A DNA stretch of 64,000 nt from Bacteroidota bacterium (GTDB lineage: Bacteria > Bacteroidota > Bacteroidia > AKYH767-A > OLB10), in assembly GCA_016714535.1 (NCBI GenBank), contig JADKDR010000005.1, forward strand, positions 248,001 through 312,000, written 5' to 3'. Below the pieces are notes generated by a model. It saw only the letters and a program-made list of their open reading frames with translations. It searched no databases and was not told where the DNA came from. Shown piece after piece: positions 54,575 through 63,368 of the stretch. The translations under genes and the position numbers were made by a program. The stretch's first letter is position 1. Every line of letters begins with the position of its first letter.

Positions 54575-55998
54575 ATGAGTAATAAAAATTTTTTAGTAGA
54601 ACAAATTTATACAGGTTGCCTTGCGCATGCTGCGTACTATATTGAAAGTAATGGCGAAGCCGCCATATTTGATCCATTAAGAGAAGTTCAGCCATATATA
54701 GACAGAGCCAATCGTACCGGTGCAAAGGTTAAGTATGTTTTTTTAACACACTTTCATGCAGACTTTGTAAGTGGGCATTTGGACATTGCAAGAAAAACAG
54801 GAGCTGAAATTGTTTATGGCCCAATGCAAAGCCCGAGTACGAAATTATACATGGTACTGACGGTCAAGTATTTGAAATTGGAAACTATAAAGTAAAGCTA
54901 ATTCACACACCAGGGCATACCATGGAGAGCAGCACCTTTATGCTGATTGATGAGGAAAATAAGGAGCATGGTATAATTACAGGAGATACCTTATTCATTG
55001 GTGATGTTGGCCGTCCCGATTTGGCGCAACATGTAGTTTCAGATCTCACCGAAGAAAAACTTGCGCGTTTACTATATAAATCTATACGCGAAAAGATTTT
55101 GCCATTAAGCGATGAGTTGATTGTATATCCAAATCATGGAGCAGGCAGTGCGTGTGGTAAAAACATGAGCAAAGAAACTACGGACACCTTGGGGCATCAA
55201 AAGCAAGTAAACTATGCGCTACAGCCGATGACCGAAGATGAGTTTGTAAAGTCAATACTTACAGGATTAACCAAACCACCGATTTATTTTCCATCCAATG
55301 TATTAATGAATATTAAAGGATACGAAAGTTTGGAAAAGGTTATGGAGCGAGCAAGCCATGCATTAAATGCTAACGAATTTGAAATGGTTGCAAACGAAAC
55401 GCATGCGTTGATACTTGATACCAGAGATGCGGCCGAGTTTGCAAGGGGATTTATTCCAAACAGTATCAATATTGGTGTTAACGGCAGCTTCGCGCAATGG
55501 GTTGGCGAAATGATTGTGGATATAAAACAAGAAATACTTTTAGTGTGCGAACCGGGAAAAGAAGAAGAAGCCATGATTCGATTGTCGCGTGTAGGCTATG
55601 ATGGCACTATTGGTTACTTAAAAGGTGGCTTTGCCACATGGACAAATGCGAATAAGGAAGTTGATGCTGTAAAACGCATTTCAGCCCAAGTTTACCAACG
55701 GGAATACTACCGTAAATTCCCAACCTTCGATGTAAGAAAAAAGAGCGAGTACGATAGCGAACATGTGGTTGATGTTGAAAATGTTCCTCTCAACCGGATT
55801 AACGAGCATCTGTCAGAGTTTCCACGCAACAATACATTCGTGTTGCATTGTGCAGGAGGTTATCGAAGCATGATTGCCGCTTCTATTCTAAAGCAAAGAG
55901 GATTTGATAATTTTGTTGAAGTAGAATCTGGTTTTGCAGGATTGGCAAAGACTGATTTACCCAAAACAGAATATGTTTGTCCTTCCTCTATTTTGTAA
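54575..55998 (+). pseudogene. Persulfide dioxygenase-rhodanese fusion (MBL fold), frameshifted
   Basis: The ATG at 54575 gives MSNKNFLVEQIYTGCLAHAA. The frame is lost at a C3 run (54820-54822); one extra C gives VYGPNAKPEYEIIHGTDG, and the rest is open to 55998. The joined ~475-residue protein has an ETHE1-like metallo-beta-lactamase domain (LTHFHADFVSGHLDIA, IHTPGHT, GDTLFIGDVGRPDLAQ, YPNHGAGSACGKNMS) and two rhodanese domains: the first with LVCEPGKEEEA, the second with the active loop HCAGGYRS. It oxidises glutathione or low-molecular-weight persulfide to sulfite and can move sulfane sulfur. It works downstream of SQR. The shift may well be a read error. Confidence 0.88.
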
Positions 55999-56061
55999 TC
56001 GTAAAAAAGTTGTGACTACAATTTAAAGAGCTACAGGCAGATTGTAAATGACAGGAAAATA

Positions 56062-56097
56062 AAAAGGTTGCAGTAAAATTTATTGCAACCTTTTATC
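56062..56097 (+). terminator. Intrinsic terminator after the dioxygenase gene
   Basis: An 11-base perfect stem AAAAGGTTGCA (56062-56072) / TGCAACCTTTT (56084-56094) with an A+T-rich loop and a short T tract. It lies 64 bases after the stop at 55998. Confidence 0.75.
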
Positions 56098-56137
56098 AGT
56101 AATAAGGATTTTGAAAAATAAACGAAACTTTAATTCT

Positions 56138-57754
56138 ATGAAAAAAAATATTTTAGCTTGTTTGATGGTGTTGGCAATGTCAACTTATACCATGTTTGCA
56201 CAGAATGCACCATTCAATATTCAACTTGAACCGGTCACAATTAACGGCCTGGGTGGTTTACAATCTTTTGCATTCGCGCAGCATAATGGCAAGTGGTTAA
56301 TAATAGGAGGCCGCCTCGATGGGCTTCACGAACGACAGCCTTTTGCAGCCTTTGATATAGCAGGACATAACAATCAGCTCATAGTGATTGATCCTGTAGC
56401 TATGCAAAAATGGAGTGCACCCCTTGCTGTATTGCCTCTTGGTATACAGGAACAGTTAAGTTCAACGAATATGAACTTTATTCAACAAGGCGATTATTTA
56501 TATTGCACTGGCGGATATGGTTATAGTGCTTCGCTGGCTGCGCATACTACCTATCCGAATCTTACAGCTATTAAAGTATCAGATGTTATCGATGCCATAA
56601 TTTCAGGTTTGACGTACTCAAATTATTTCAGGCAGATTACCGATACTGCATTTCAAGTAACTGGCGGAAGGTTAGAAAAAATAAACAGCACCTTCTATTT
56701 GGTTGGGGGTCATAAATTTATTGGAAGCTACAACCCGATGGGTCCCAATCATGGTCCGGGATTTTTTCAGCAGTACACAGATCAAGTTAGAAAATTTAAT
56801 TTATCAGACAATGGAACAACAATAACCATTTCGCATTTGCCTTCTATTACCGACACCAACAATCTGCATCGCAGAGATTACAATGTTACTGCTCAAATTT
56901 TACCAAACGGAGCTGAAGGGCTAACAGCATTTTCAGGAGTCTTTCAAAAAACCGTGAACCTGCCTTTTTTAAATTGTGTAAATATTGATTCAACCGCACA
57001 TACCGTGAATAATGCATTCACGCAATATTATAATCATTATCACTGTGCCAACTTCCCAATATATTCGGCAGCAAACAATGAGATGAATACGATTTTTTTT
57101 GGCGGCATAGCGCAGTATTATGATAGCCTTGGACTATTAACGCAAAATAATGATGTACCATTTGTAAAAACCATTGCACGCGTAGCGCGCAATGCCAATG
57201 GTGTTATGGCCGAGTATAAACTTCCGGTAGAAATGCCATCTTATTTAGGGGCAGGTTCAGAATTTATACCTAACGAAAATTTGCCAAGGTATGCCAATGG
57301 GGTCATCAAGTTTGATGATGTATTAACTGATACAACATTGGTAGGATATATCTATGGCGGAATTGCCAGCTCTGCACAAAGTATTTTTTGGATTAATACT
57401 GGAATGCAAAGCAGCGCAAGCAATCAGATATTTAAAGTTTTCCTTATAAAAAATAGCAGCAGTGCATTTCACGAATTAAATATGCAAAGTATAGGCTCGT
57501 TGCAAATGCAGGTTTTTACTGAACAAGACCAGAAAGATTTAATTGTAAAATACAAATTAGCGAAACAAGCGGATGTTACTTTAAATATAACCACCATTGA
57601 TGGTAAAGTTGTTGAACAGAAGACTTATAAAAACATGCCCACGGGCGAACACACCATTGCTACATTAGTTAAGCAATCAAATTCAGGTGGCACTTTTCTA
57701 GTTACCATTGCTACCCAATATGAAAAAGCAACTCAACGAATAATATTACGATAG
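56138..57754 (+). CDS. Kelch-like secreted protein with T9SS sorting domain
   Basis: 538 residues from the ATG at 56138 (the frame runs back to a TTG at 56111). Signal peptide (ILACLMVLAMSTYTMFAQ), then a beta-propeller-like body with Kelch-type glycine pairs (GKWLIIGGRLDG, YLYCTGGYGYSA, STFYLVGGHKF, TIFFGGIAQYYD, GYIYGGIASSAQ). The final ~80 residues form a T9SS-type sorting domain (LNITTIDGKVVEQKTYKN, GTFLVTIATQ, RIILR). It is secreted or surface-bound. It lies inside the sulfur module, between the dioxygenase and small membrane genes, but it has no Crp/Fnr-like site, so its link to sulfur is unproven. Confidence 0.8.
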   Translation: MKKNILACLMVLAMSTYTMFAQNAPFNIQLEPVTINGLGGLQSFAFAQHNGKWLIIGGRLDGLHERQPFAAFDIAGHNNQLIVIDPVAMQKWSAPLAVLPLGIQEQLSSTNMNFIQQGDYLYCTGGYGYSASLAAHTTYPNLTAIKVSDVIDAIISGLTYSNYFRQITDTAFQVTGGRLEKINSTFYLVGGHKFIGSYNPMGPNHGPGFFQQYTDQVRKFNLSDNGTTITISHLPSITDTNNLHRRDYNVTAQILPNGAEGLTAFSGVFQKTVNLPFLNCVNIDSTAHTVNNAFTQYYNHYHCANFPIYSAANNEMNTIFFGGIAQYYDSLGLLTQNNDVPFVKTIARVARNANGVMAEYKLPVEMPSYLGAGSEFIPNENLPRYANGVIKFDDVLTDTTLVGYIYGGIASSAQSIFWINTGMQSSASNQIFKVFLIKNSSSAFHELNMQSIGSLQMQVFTEQDQKDLIVKYKLAKQADVTLNITTIDGKVVEQKTYKNMPTGEHTIATLVKQSNSGGTFLVTIATQYEKATQRIILR

Positions 57755-57779
57755 ATCACAAACATTAAAAAAAAGTCAA

Positions 57780-58013
57780 ATGGGAATGATAAGAAACTGG
57801 AATATATTAAGAATAATAAGATTAGCTCTTGGCTTGTATGTATTAATACATGGCATTGTTATCTATAATTGGATTTACATTGGCTTTGGAGCGTATTTCA
57901 CAGCCATGCCATTATTCAATTTTGGATGCTGTGCAGTTGGTAATTGTGCCGCAACTCCTGCAAAATTAAATAAAACTGAAACGGATGATATTCAATATGA
58001 AGAAGTACGTTAG
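57780..58013 (+). CDS. Small YgaP/DUF2892-like membrane protein
   Basis: 77 residues with two membrane helices: ILRIIRLALGLYVLIHGIVI and YIGFGAYFTAMPLFNFGCCA. The three cysteines in GCCAVGNC lie at the end of the second helix. Similar small membrane proteins, alone or fused to rhodanese (YgaP), occur with sulfide genes and have been proposed to handle thiocyanate or sulfur species. The last 17 bases overlap the next gene. Confidence 0.78.
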   Translation: MGMIRNWNILRIIRLALGLYVLIHGIVIYNWIYIGFGAYFTAMPLFNFGCCAVGNCAATPAKLNKTETDDIQYEEVR

Positions 58014-58215
58014 TCCATATAATTTAGAAATAATAGGTGCCATAGCAGGTGCTGTGGGAGGCTACTTGTATTGGAAAAATGTTGGCTGTATTTCAGGTAC
58101 TTGTGCCATAACTTCCAGCCCTATTATAAGTACAGCATATGGGGCATTATTGGGAGCGTTGTTTTTAGGCATGTTTAAATCAAACAATAGAAATAAGGAA
58201 ATTTCTGATAAGTAA
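57997..58215 (+). CDS. DUF6132 family small membrane protein
   Basis: 72 residues from the ATG at 57997 (MKKYVSPYN; an in-frame ATG at 57985 would add four residues). Two membrane helices (LEIIGAIAGAVGGYLYW and STAYGALLGALFLGMF) flank GCISGTCAITSSPI, which matches the YeeE/DUF6132-type pattern of Cys near a membrane pore. It overlaps the previous gene by 17 bases, so they are co-translated. Function unknown but the sulfur context is consistent. Confidence 0.78.
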   Translation: MKKYVSPYNLEIIGAIAGAVGGYLYWKNVGCISGTCAITSSPIISTAYGALLGALFLGMFKSNNRNKEISDK

Positions 58216-58482
58216 TTAACTCACACCTTCTGGCAATATTGAACTTGATTTAGAAAGTTATGGATGTTGCAATGCGATTTGGTACCTATAGAAATTAGCA
58301 ATGACATCTAGTAGCTGCTAAGTACAATCTAATAGAAAATTGGAAAATGAATGACTACCTTAGCCTCATTCCTTTGCAAATTTGTTGTGCGGCTTTCTTT
58401 TATTTTGTGAGAAGAATAAATTAATGCAACCATGGAGTAGGGAAGAAGTTACGATTGGTGATTATATTTTAAATAAAAAATT

Positions 58483-59319
58483 ATGGAGCAAAACAATCAA
58501 TGTTGCATAGTGGAGTGCGAAATGCCGCTCGATTCAAACTATTGGAACAACCAATACATGAATAATTCTACCGGCTGGGATTTGGGTACAGTTTCATTAC
58601 CTTTAAAAAATTATATCGATAGCATATCAGCGCGCAACCTGGCGGTACTTATTCCAGGATGCGGTAATAGCTACGAAGCTGCATATATGTTAGCGATGGG
58701 ATTTACAAATATCACTGTAATTGATATAGCTCCTGAGCCGGTTAATAAATTGCGAAATCAATTGGGTGATAACGAAAATATTAAAATCGCCTTAGGCGAT
58801 TTTTTCGAACATGAAGGTCAATACGATTTAATACTTGAACAAACTTTTTTTTGTGCGTTACCACCGGCATTGCGTCAGCGGTATGTATCAAAAATGCATC
58901 AGCTACTTAAGCCGCAGGGTATATTAGCAGGTGTATTATTTAACATCAACTTTGAAAATGCAGGGCCACCATTTGGCGGCAGCCAAATGGAATACGAACA
59001 CTTGTTGAAATCTGCCTTTAGGACTATAGAAATGACACCTTGCACCCAATCGGTAGAAAGCCGTCAAGGCAAAGAACTTTGGTTCCAGTTGCAAAAGGAT
59101 AATAATAATGACACAACTATCTTGCAAATTGAGGGTCTCACCTGTGGCAGTTGTGCCCGCTCAGTCGAGCAGCAAGTAATGCAGATACCGCAAATACACA
59201 ATGTTTCCATTAGCACTAATTTAAAAGATACGCTAATTGTGTCATCAGGCAATCTCAACATTTCGACTGTTAGCGAAACCATAAACCAAAACCCTGAATA
59301 CAAGTTACTGCATCCTTGA
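58483..59319 (+). CDS. TPMT-family methyltransferase fused to an HMA metal-binding domain
   Basis: 278 residues. Residues ~1-200 are a SAM-dependent methyltransferase of the thiopurine methyltransferase type: NSTGWDLGTVSLPLKNYIDS, LIPGCGNSYEAAYMLAMG, ITVIDIAPEPVNKL, ALGDFFEHEGQYDLILEQTF and FCALPP. Residues ~208-278 are a heavy-metal-associated domain with an intact CGSC motif (Cys221 and Cys224 in GLTCGSCARSVEQQV). TPMT relatives methylate thiols, selenium or tellurium compounds. The HMA end may bind Cu, Hg or a thiophilic metalloid. It lies between sulfur genes and is probably a sulfur or chalcogen detoxification enzyme; that is inference. Confidence 0.88.
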   Translation: MEQNNQCCIVECEMPLDSNYWNNQYMNNSTGWDLGTVSLPLKNYIDSISARNLAVLIPGCGNSYEAAYMLAMGFTNITVIDIAPEPVNKLRNQLGDNENIKIALGDFFEHEGQYDLILEQTFFCALPPALRQRYVSKMHQLLKPQGILAGVLFNINFENAGPPFGGSQMEYEHLLKSAFRTIEMTPCTQSVESRQGKELWFQLQKDNNNDTTILQIEGLTCGSCARSVEQQVMQIPQIHNVSISTNLKDTLIVSSGNLNISTVSETINQNPEYKLLHP

Positions 59320-59462
59320 TATTAAAATTTCAGTTGTATTTCAACACAAAAATAATCGCTAACACTACTGGCTATTGCGCTTACTTTAACCATACTGAAA
59401 CTTACGCATATTAATTTCAATCTCTTTAGCATGCACAACCAAAAGCAGACTTTTAAGAAACT

Positions 59463-59507
59463 GTATCAAAAGTCACAAAGCTGTTATGCGGATTAGTTTT
59501 ATTTTCG
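59463..59507 (+). promoter_or_regulatory. Putative Crp/Fnr site 4 and promoter (YeeE/YedE pair)
   Basis: GTATCAAAAGTCAC at 59463-59476 (centre 59469.5) is followed by the -7 element TATTTTCG at 59500-59507. Distance from centre to last G is 37.5 bases, one more than at the other three sites. The gene starts at 59528. Confidence 0.5.
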
Positions 59508-59527
59508 CAACCTAAAAAATATTGAAG

Positions 59528-60100
59528 ATGACATTTATAGAATTAATCAAGCAACCGTGGCCATGGTGGATTGCCGGAGTTTTAATAGGTTTAACGGTGC
59601 CAGTATTACTCATCATCGGTAATAAGAAGTTTGGTATATCATCCTCACTTCGTCACTTATGTGCTATATGTTTACCTGCAAACATTTCATTTTTTAAATA
59701 CGACTGGAAAAAGGAAATGTGGAACCTGTTTTTTGTTACCGGAGTTTTGGTGGGAGGCTTTATAGCAGGGCATTTCTTATCAAACCCTAATGATATAGTG
59801 GTGGCAGAGGATACCAAGGTGGCCTTAGCTAATTTTGGAATTACCGATTACAGGTATATGTTGCCTATTGAAGTGTTCTTAGTTGAAAATATTTTTACAG
59901 TTAAAGGTTTGTTCTTTTTTGTAATTGGTGGTTTCCTTGTCGGTTTTGGCACACGCTATGCCGGTGGCTGCACCAGCGGTCATGCCATAATGGGGCTTTC
60001 CAATTTGCAATGGCCTTCATTGGTTGCAACCTGTTGCTTCATGGTTGGAGGTTTTTTTGCAGCCAATATTTTATTACCCCTCATTTTTAAAATATTTTAA
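59528..60100 (+). CDS. YeeE/YedE-type sulfur transport protein, first half
   Basis: 190 residues from the ATG at 59528 (a TTG at 59522 is in frame). Membrane helices include WWIAGVLIGLTVPVLLIIG and FFVTGVLVGGFIAGHFL. The family motif GFGTRYAGGCTSGHAIMGLS carries the conserved Cys of thiosulfate-type transporters (TsuA-like). With the next gene it makes the two halves of one permease. It should move thiosulfate, persulfide or a related sulfur species across the inner membrane. A putative Crp/Fnr site lies upstream. Confidence 0.88.
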   Translation: MTFIELIKQPWPWWIAGVLIGLTVPVLLIIGNKKFGISSSLRHLCAICLPANISFFKYDWKKEMWNLFFVTGVLVGGFIAGHFLSNPNDIVVAEDTKVALANFGITDYRYMLPIEVFLVENIFTVKGLFFFVIGGFLVGFGTRYAGGCTSGHAIMGLSNLQWPSLVATCCFMVGGFFAANILLPLIFKIF

Positions 60101-60102
60101 GT

Positions 60103-60603
60103 ATGAAAACACAAATAGAAAGCAAACAAAGTATTGAAAACCGACATACCGATGCGGTATGCGTTAACGATTCGAAAATACAACATCCCTTATGGCATAA
60201 TATCAAGTACTTTGTAGTAGGTATTGCATTTGGAATCGTATTCATTAAAGCAGAAATAGTTAGTTGGTTTCGTATTCAGGAAATGTTTCGTTTAGATTCT
60301 TTTTTTATGTACGGTGTAATTGGTACAGCGGTTATAGTGGGGATGATTTCAGTATTTATAATTAAGAAGTTTCGCATTAAAACATTAAGCGGAGAAGTCA
60401 TTACTTTTGAAGATAAGCAATTCAATAAAGGCAATGTGATTGGTGGTTTAATATTTGGGATAGGGTGGGCCATTACAGGCGCATGTCCCGGACCTTTGTT
60501 CGCGCAAATTGGAAGTGGTTTTGTCGCAGTTATTGTAACATTCTTAAGTGCAATGGCCGGCACATGGGTTTACGGTTATTTCAGAGATAAACTGCCGCAT
60601 TAA
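60103..60603 (+). CDS. YeeE/YedE-type sulfur transport protein, second half (DUF6691-like)
   Basis: 166 residues. After a charged N-terminus, helices include NIKYFVVGIAFGIVFIKAEI and GVIGTAVIVGMISVFIIKKF. The motif GIGWAITGACPGPLFAQIG matches the second repeat of YeeE/YedE with its Cys. It starts 2 bases after the first half ends, and the two are certainly co-transcribed. Together they would form the Cys-lined channel seen in fused family members. Confidence 0.88.
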   Translation: MKTQIESKQSIENRHTDAVCVNDSKIQHPLWHNIKYFVVGIAFGIVFIKAEIVSWFRIQEMFRLDSFFMYGVIGTAVIVGMISVFIIKKFRIKTLSGEVITFEDKQFNKGNVIGGLIFGIGWAITGACPGPLFAQIGSGFVAVIVTFLSAMAGTWVYGYFRDKLPH

Positions 60604-60780
60604 ATTATCATTTTCCCTTTGTAAAAGTTTAGACCAATTGCTTCAACATCAATCACAGAAATTGATGGAATGGTTTCAATACATTATTATTGATGAATGC
60701 ATTTCCTAATTACTATTAAATTGTGTTTATGTTACTTGCAATCAAACTATAAATGCAACACTGCGTAGACGTTGCACTTA

Positions 60781-63368
60781 TTAATTAGCGAACGTAAATT
60801 CTTTCTGATTGTTTATCGATACAGCAATTGCCTTTTCTTTATTTATTTTTCCTTCAAGAATTTTTTTCGACAATTCGTTCAGTAATTTTTTCTGAATAAC
60901 ACGTTTAAGCGGACGAGCACCAAACTGAGGATCATAACCTAACTGCCCCAGCCATTCAACAGCTTTTTTATCAATGTTAAGTTGAATGCCATTTTCGGCC
61001 ATTTGCTTTACCAACTGCGATATATTCAGCTTTACTATCTCAGTAATTTCATCGCGGTTTAGCGGATTAAACATAATTACCTCATCAATACGATTAAGAA
61101 ATTCGGGACGTATTGTTTTCTTAAGTAATTCATACACTTGATTTCTAGTTTTTGCTATTACCTCATCACGATTGGTTTCAGTTAAGTTTTCAAAGTTTTC
61201 CTGTATCAGATGCGCCCCTGCATTACTTGTCATAATAATTATCGTATTCTTAAAGTTAGCCGTGCGCCCTTTGTTATCGGTTAGTCGGCCATCATCTAAT
61301 ACCTGAAGCAAAATGTTGAATACATCAGGATGCGCTTTTTCTATCTCGTCCAGCAATACCACACTATAAGGTCGTCTGCGTATGGCTTCGGTAAGTTGTC
61401 CGCCTTCATCATATCCCACATATCCGGGAGGTGCGCCTATCAATCTCGATACGGTATGTTTTTCCTGATACTCGCTCATATCAATGCGCACCAGCGCATT
61501 GTCATCATTAAACAGGTAGCTTGCCAGTGCTTTGGCTAGTTCTGTCTTTCCAACACCTGTGGTTCCCAAAAATATGAATGAGCCAACAGGCCTTTTGCTA
61601 TCTGATAAGCCTGCACGACTTCTGCGTATTGCATCGCTAATTGCGGCAACAGCATCTTGCTGACCAACTACACGTTTGTGTAATTCATCCTCAAGCAAGA
61701 GTAATTTTTCGCGTTCACTTTGTAACATACGATTTACAGGGATGCCAGTCCAGCGTGCAACTACTTCGGCTATATCTTCACTGTCTACTTCCTCTTTCAT
61801 CATAGCACCATGAGCCTGCATGGTGGCCAGTTCATTTTGCAAGGTGATAGCTTTTGCTTCCGTCTCTTTTATTTTACCATAGCGCAGCTCTGCCACCTTA
61901 CCATAATCTCCGCTGCGCTCAGCCTGATCGCTTTCCAGTTTATATTGTTCCGCCTGGTGTTTCGTTTGTTGTATCGATTCCACAATCTTTTTTTCGCTTT
62001 CCCATTTCGATTTTATGGCATTTCGCTGCTCGTTCATGTTTGCTAGTTCTGTTGCCAACTCACTCATGCGCTTGTTGTCATTTTCACGCTTAATGGCTTC
62101 ACGTTCAATTTCTAGCTGCATTATTTTGCGTTGAATGGTATCAAGTTCTTCGGGCACAGAGTTCATCTCTAGCCGCAGTTTACTTGCTGCTTCGTCAATC
62201 AGGTCAATGGCTTTGTCAGGTAAAAAGCGATCGCTTATATATCGTTGCGATAATTCAACTGCGGCAATGATGGCCTCATCTTTTATTCGCACTTTATGAT
62301 GCGATTCGTACCTTTCTTTTAAACCGCGCAGTATGGCAATGGCGTCTTCGGTATCTGGTTCTTCAACCATTACCTTTTGAAACCTGCGTTCAAGCGCCTT
62401 GTCTTTTTCAATATATTTTTGATATTCGTTAAGGGTGGTAGCACCTATGGCACGCAATTCACCTCTTGCCAGGGCAGGCTTTAAAATATTTGCTGCATCC
62501 ATAGCTCCATCGTTGCCCCCTCCGGCACCAACAAGTGTGTGTATTTCGTCAATAAATAAGACGGCAGTTCCTTCGCTTCCAATTACTTCTTTTACTACTG
62601 ATTTTAAGCGCTCTTCAAATTCGCCTTTGTATTTTGCTCCGGCAATTAGGGCTCCCATATCAAGAGAGTAAATAGTTTTATCTTTTAAATTTTCGGGTAC
62701 ATCTCCATTTATAATTCGATGAGCAAGACCTTCGGCTATTGCCGTTTTTCCAACACCCGGTTCGCCTACCAATACAGGGTTGTTCTTGGTTCTGCGCGAG
62801 AGTATTTGCAATACGCGTCTTATTTCTTCGTCTCGGCCTATTACAGGGTCAAGCTTGCCACCGCTTGCCAGTTCATTTAGGTTTTTTGCATACTTATTAA
62901 GCGCCTGATAGGTGTTATCACTTGTTTCGCTCTGAACCTTAGAGCCTTTGCGCATGTCTTTGATTGCTGCAAGCAGACCTTTTCGGTGAGGCCACTGTCT
63001 TTTAGTATCGTACCTGTACTTTCTCCATATTTCAATATCGAGAGTAGCAAGTGCTCATGAGCTACAAATTCATCTCCAAATTCCTTTAAAAAACCTGTAG
63101 CATTGGCAAGCACCTTATTGGCTGCCGGTGAAAGGTAAACTTCGCCACCACTTACTTTGGGTTGTTTTTGTAATTGCTCATTTATTTTTTCGGTAACATG
63201 ATTTACGTTTATATTGTTCTTCTTTAGTAAATAAGAAATGATAGAGTCGGGCTCAGTGATCATTTGGTATAGCAAATGAGTATTATCTATTTGCTGATGA
63301 CCCGCCTGCAAAGCCATTTGGTGAGCTTGTTGGAGTAATTCCTGTGTTTTGATGGTCAAATTTTTCAT
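60781..63368 (-). pseudogene. clpB: ATP-dependent chaperone ClpB, frameshifted
   Basis: Pieces 63368-62877 (N domain) and 62955-60781 are in different frames. Adding one C to the CC at 62978-62979 (G on the coding strand) gives GLTEKGLLAAIKDMRKGSKV and a ~862-residue protein of normal length. Seen: N domain (TIKTQELLQQAHQMALQAGH), AAA-1 Walker A GEPGVGKTAI and Walker B VLFIDEIHTLVGAG, middle coiled-coil region (~400-520), AAA-2 GTTGVGKTELAKAL and VVLLDEIEKAHPDVFN, C-terminal FGARPLKRVIQKKLLN. ClpB untangles aggregates with DnaK. Loss of such a gene is unlikely, so a read error is favoured. Confidence 0.93.

Noticed and set aside
57985..57996. Earlier start (MIFN) for the DUF6132 gene
   Set aside because: The second ATG at 57997 gives the family-like MKKYVSPYN start; the first four residues lie within the end of the preceding gene.
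60755..60779. Hairpin TGCAAC / GTTGCA as a terminator between the YeeE pair and clpB
   Set aside because: Only a 6-base stem with an 11-base loop and no T tract on either strand.
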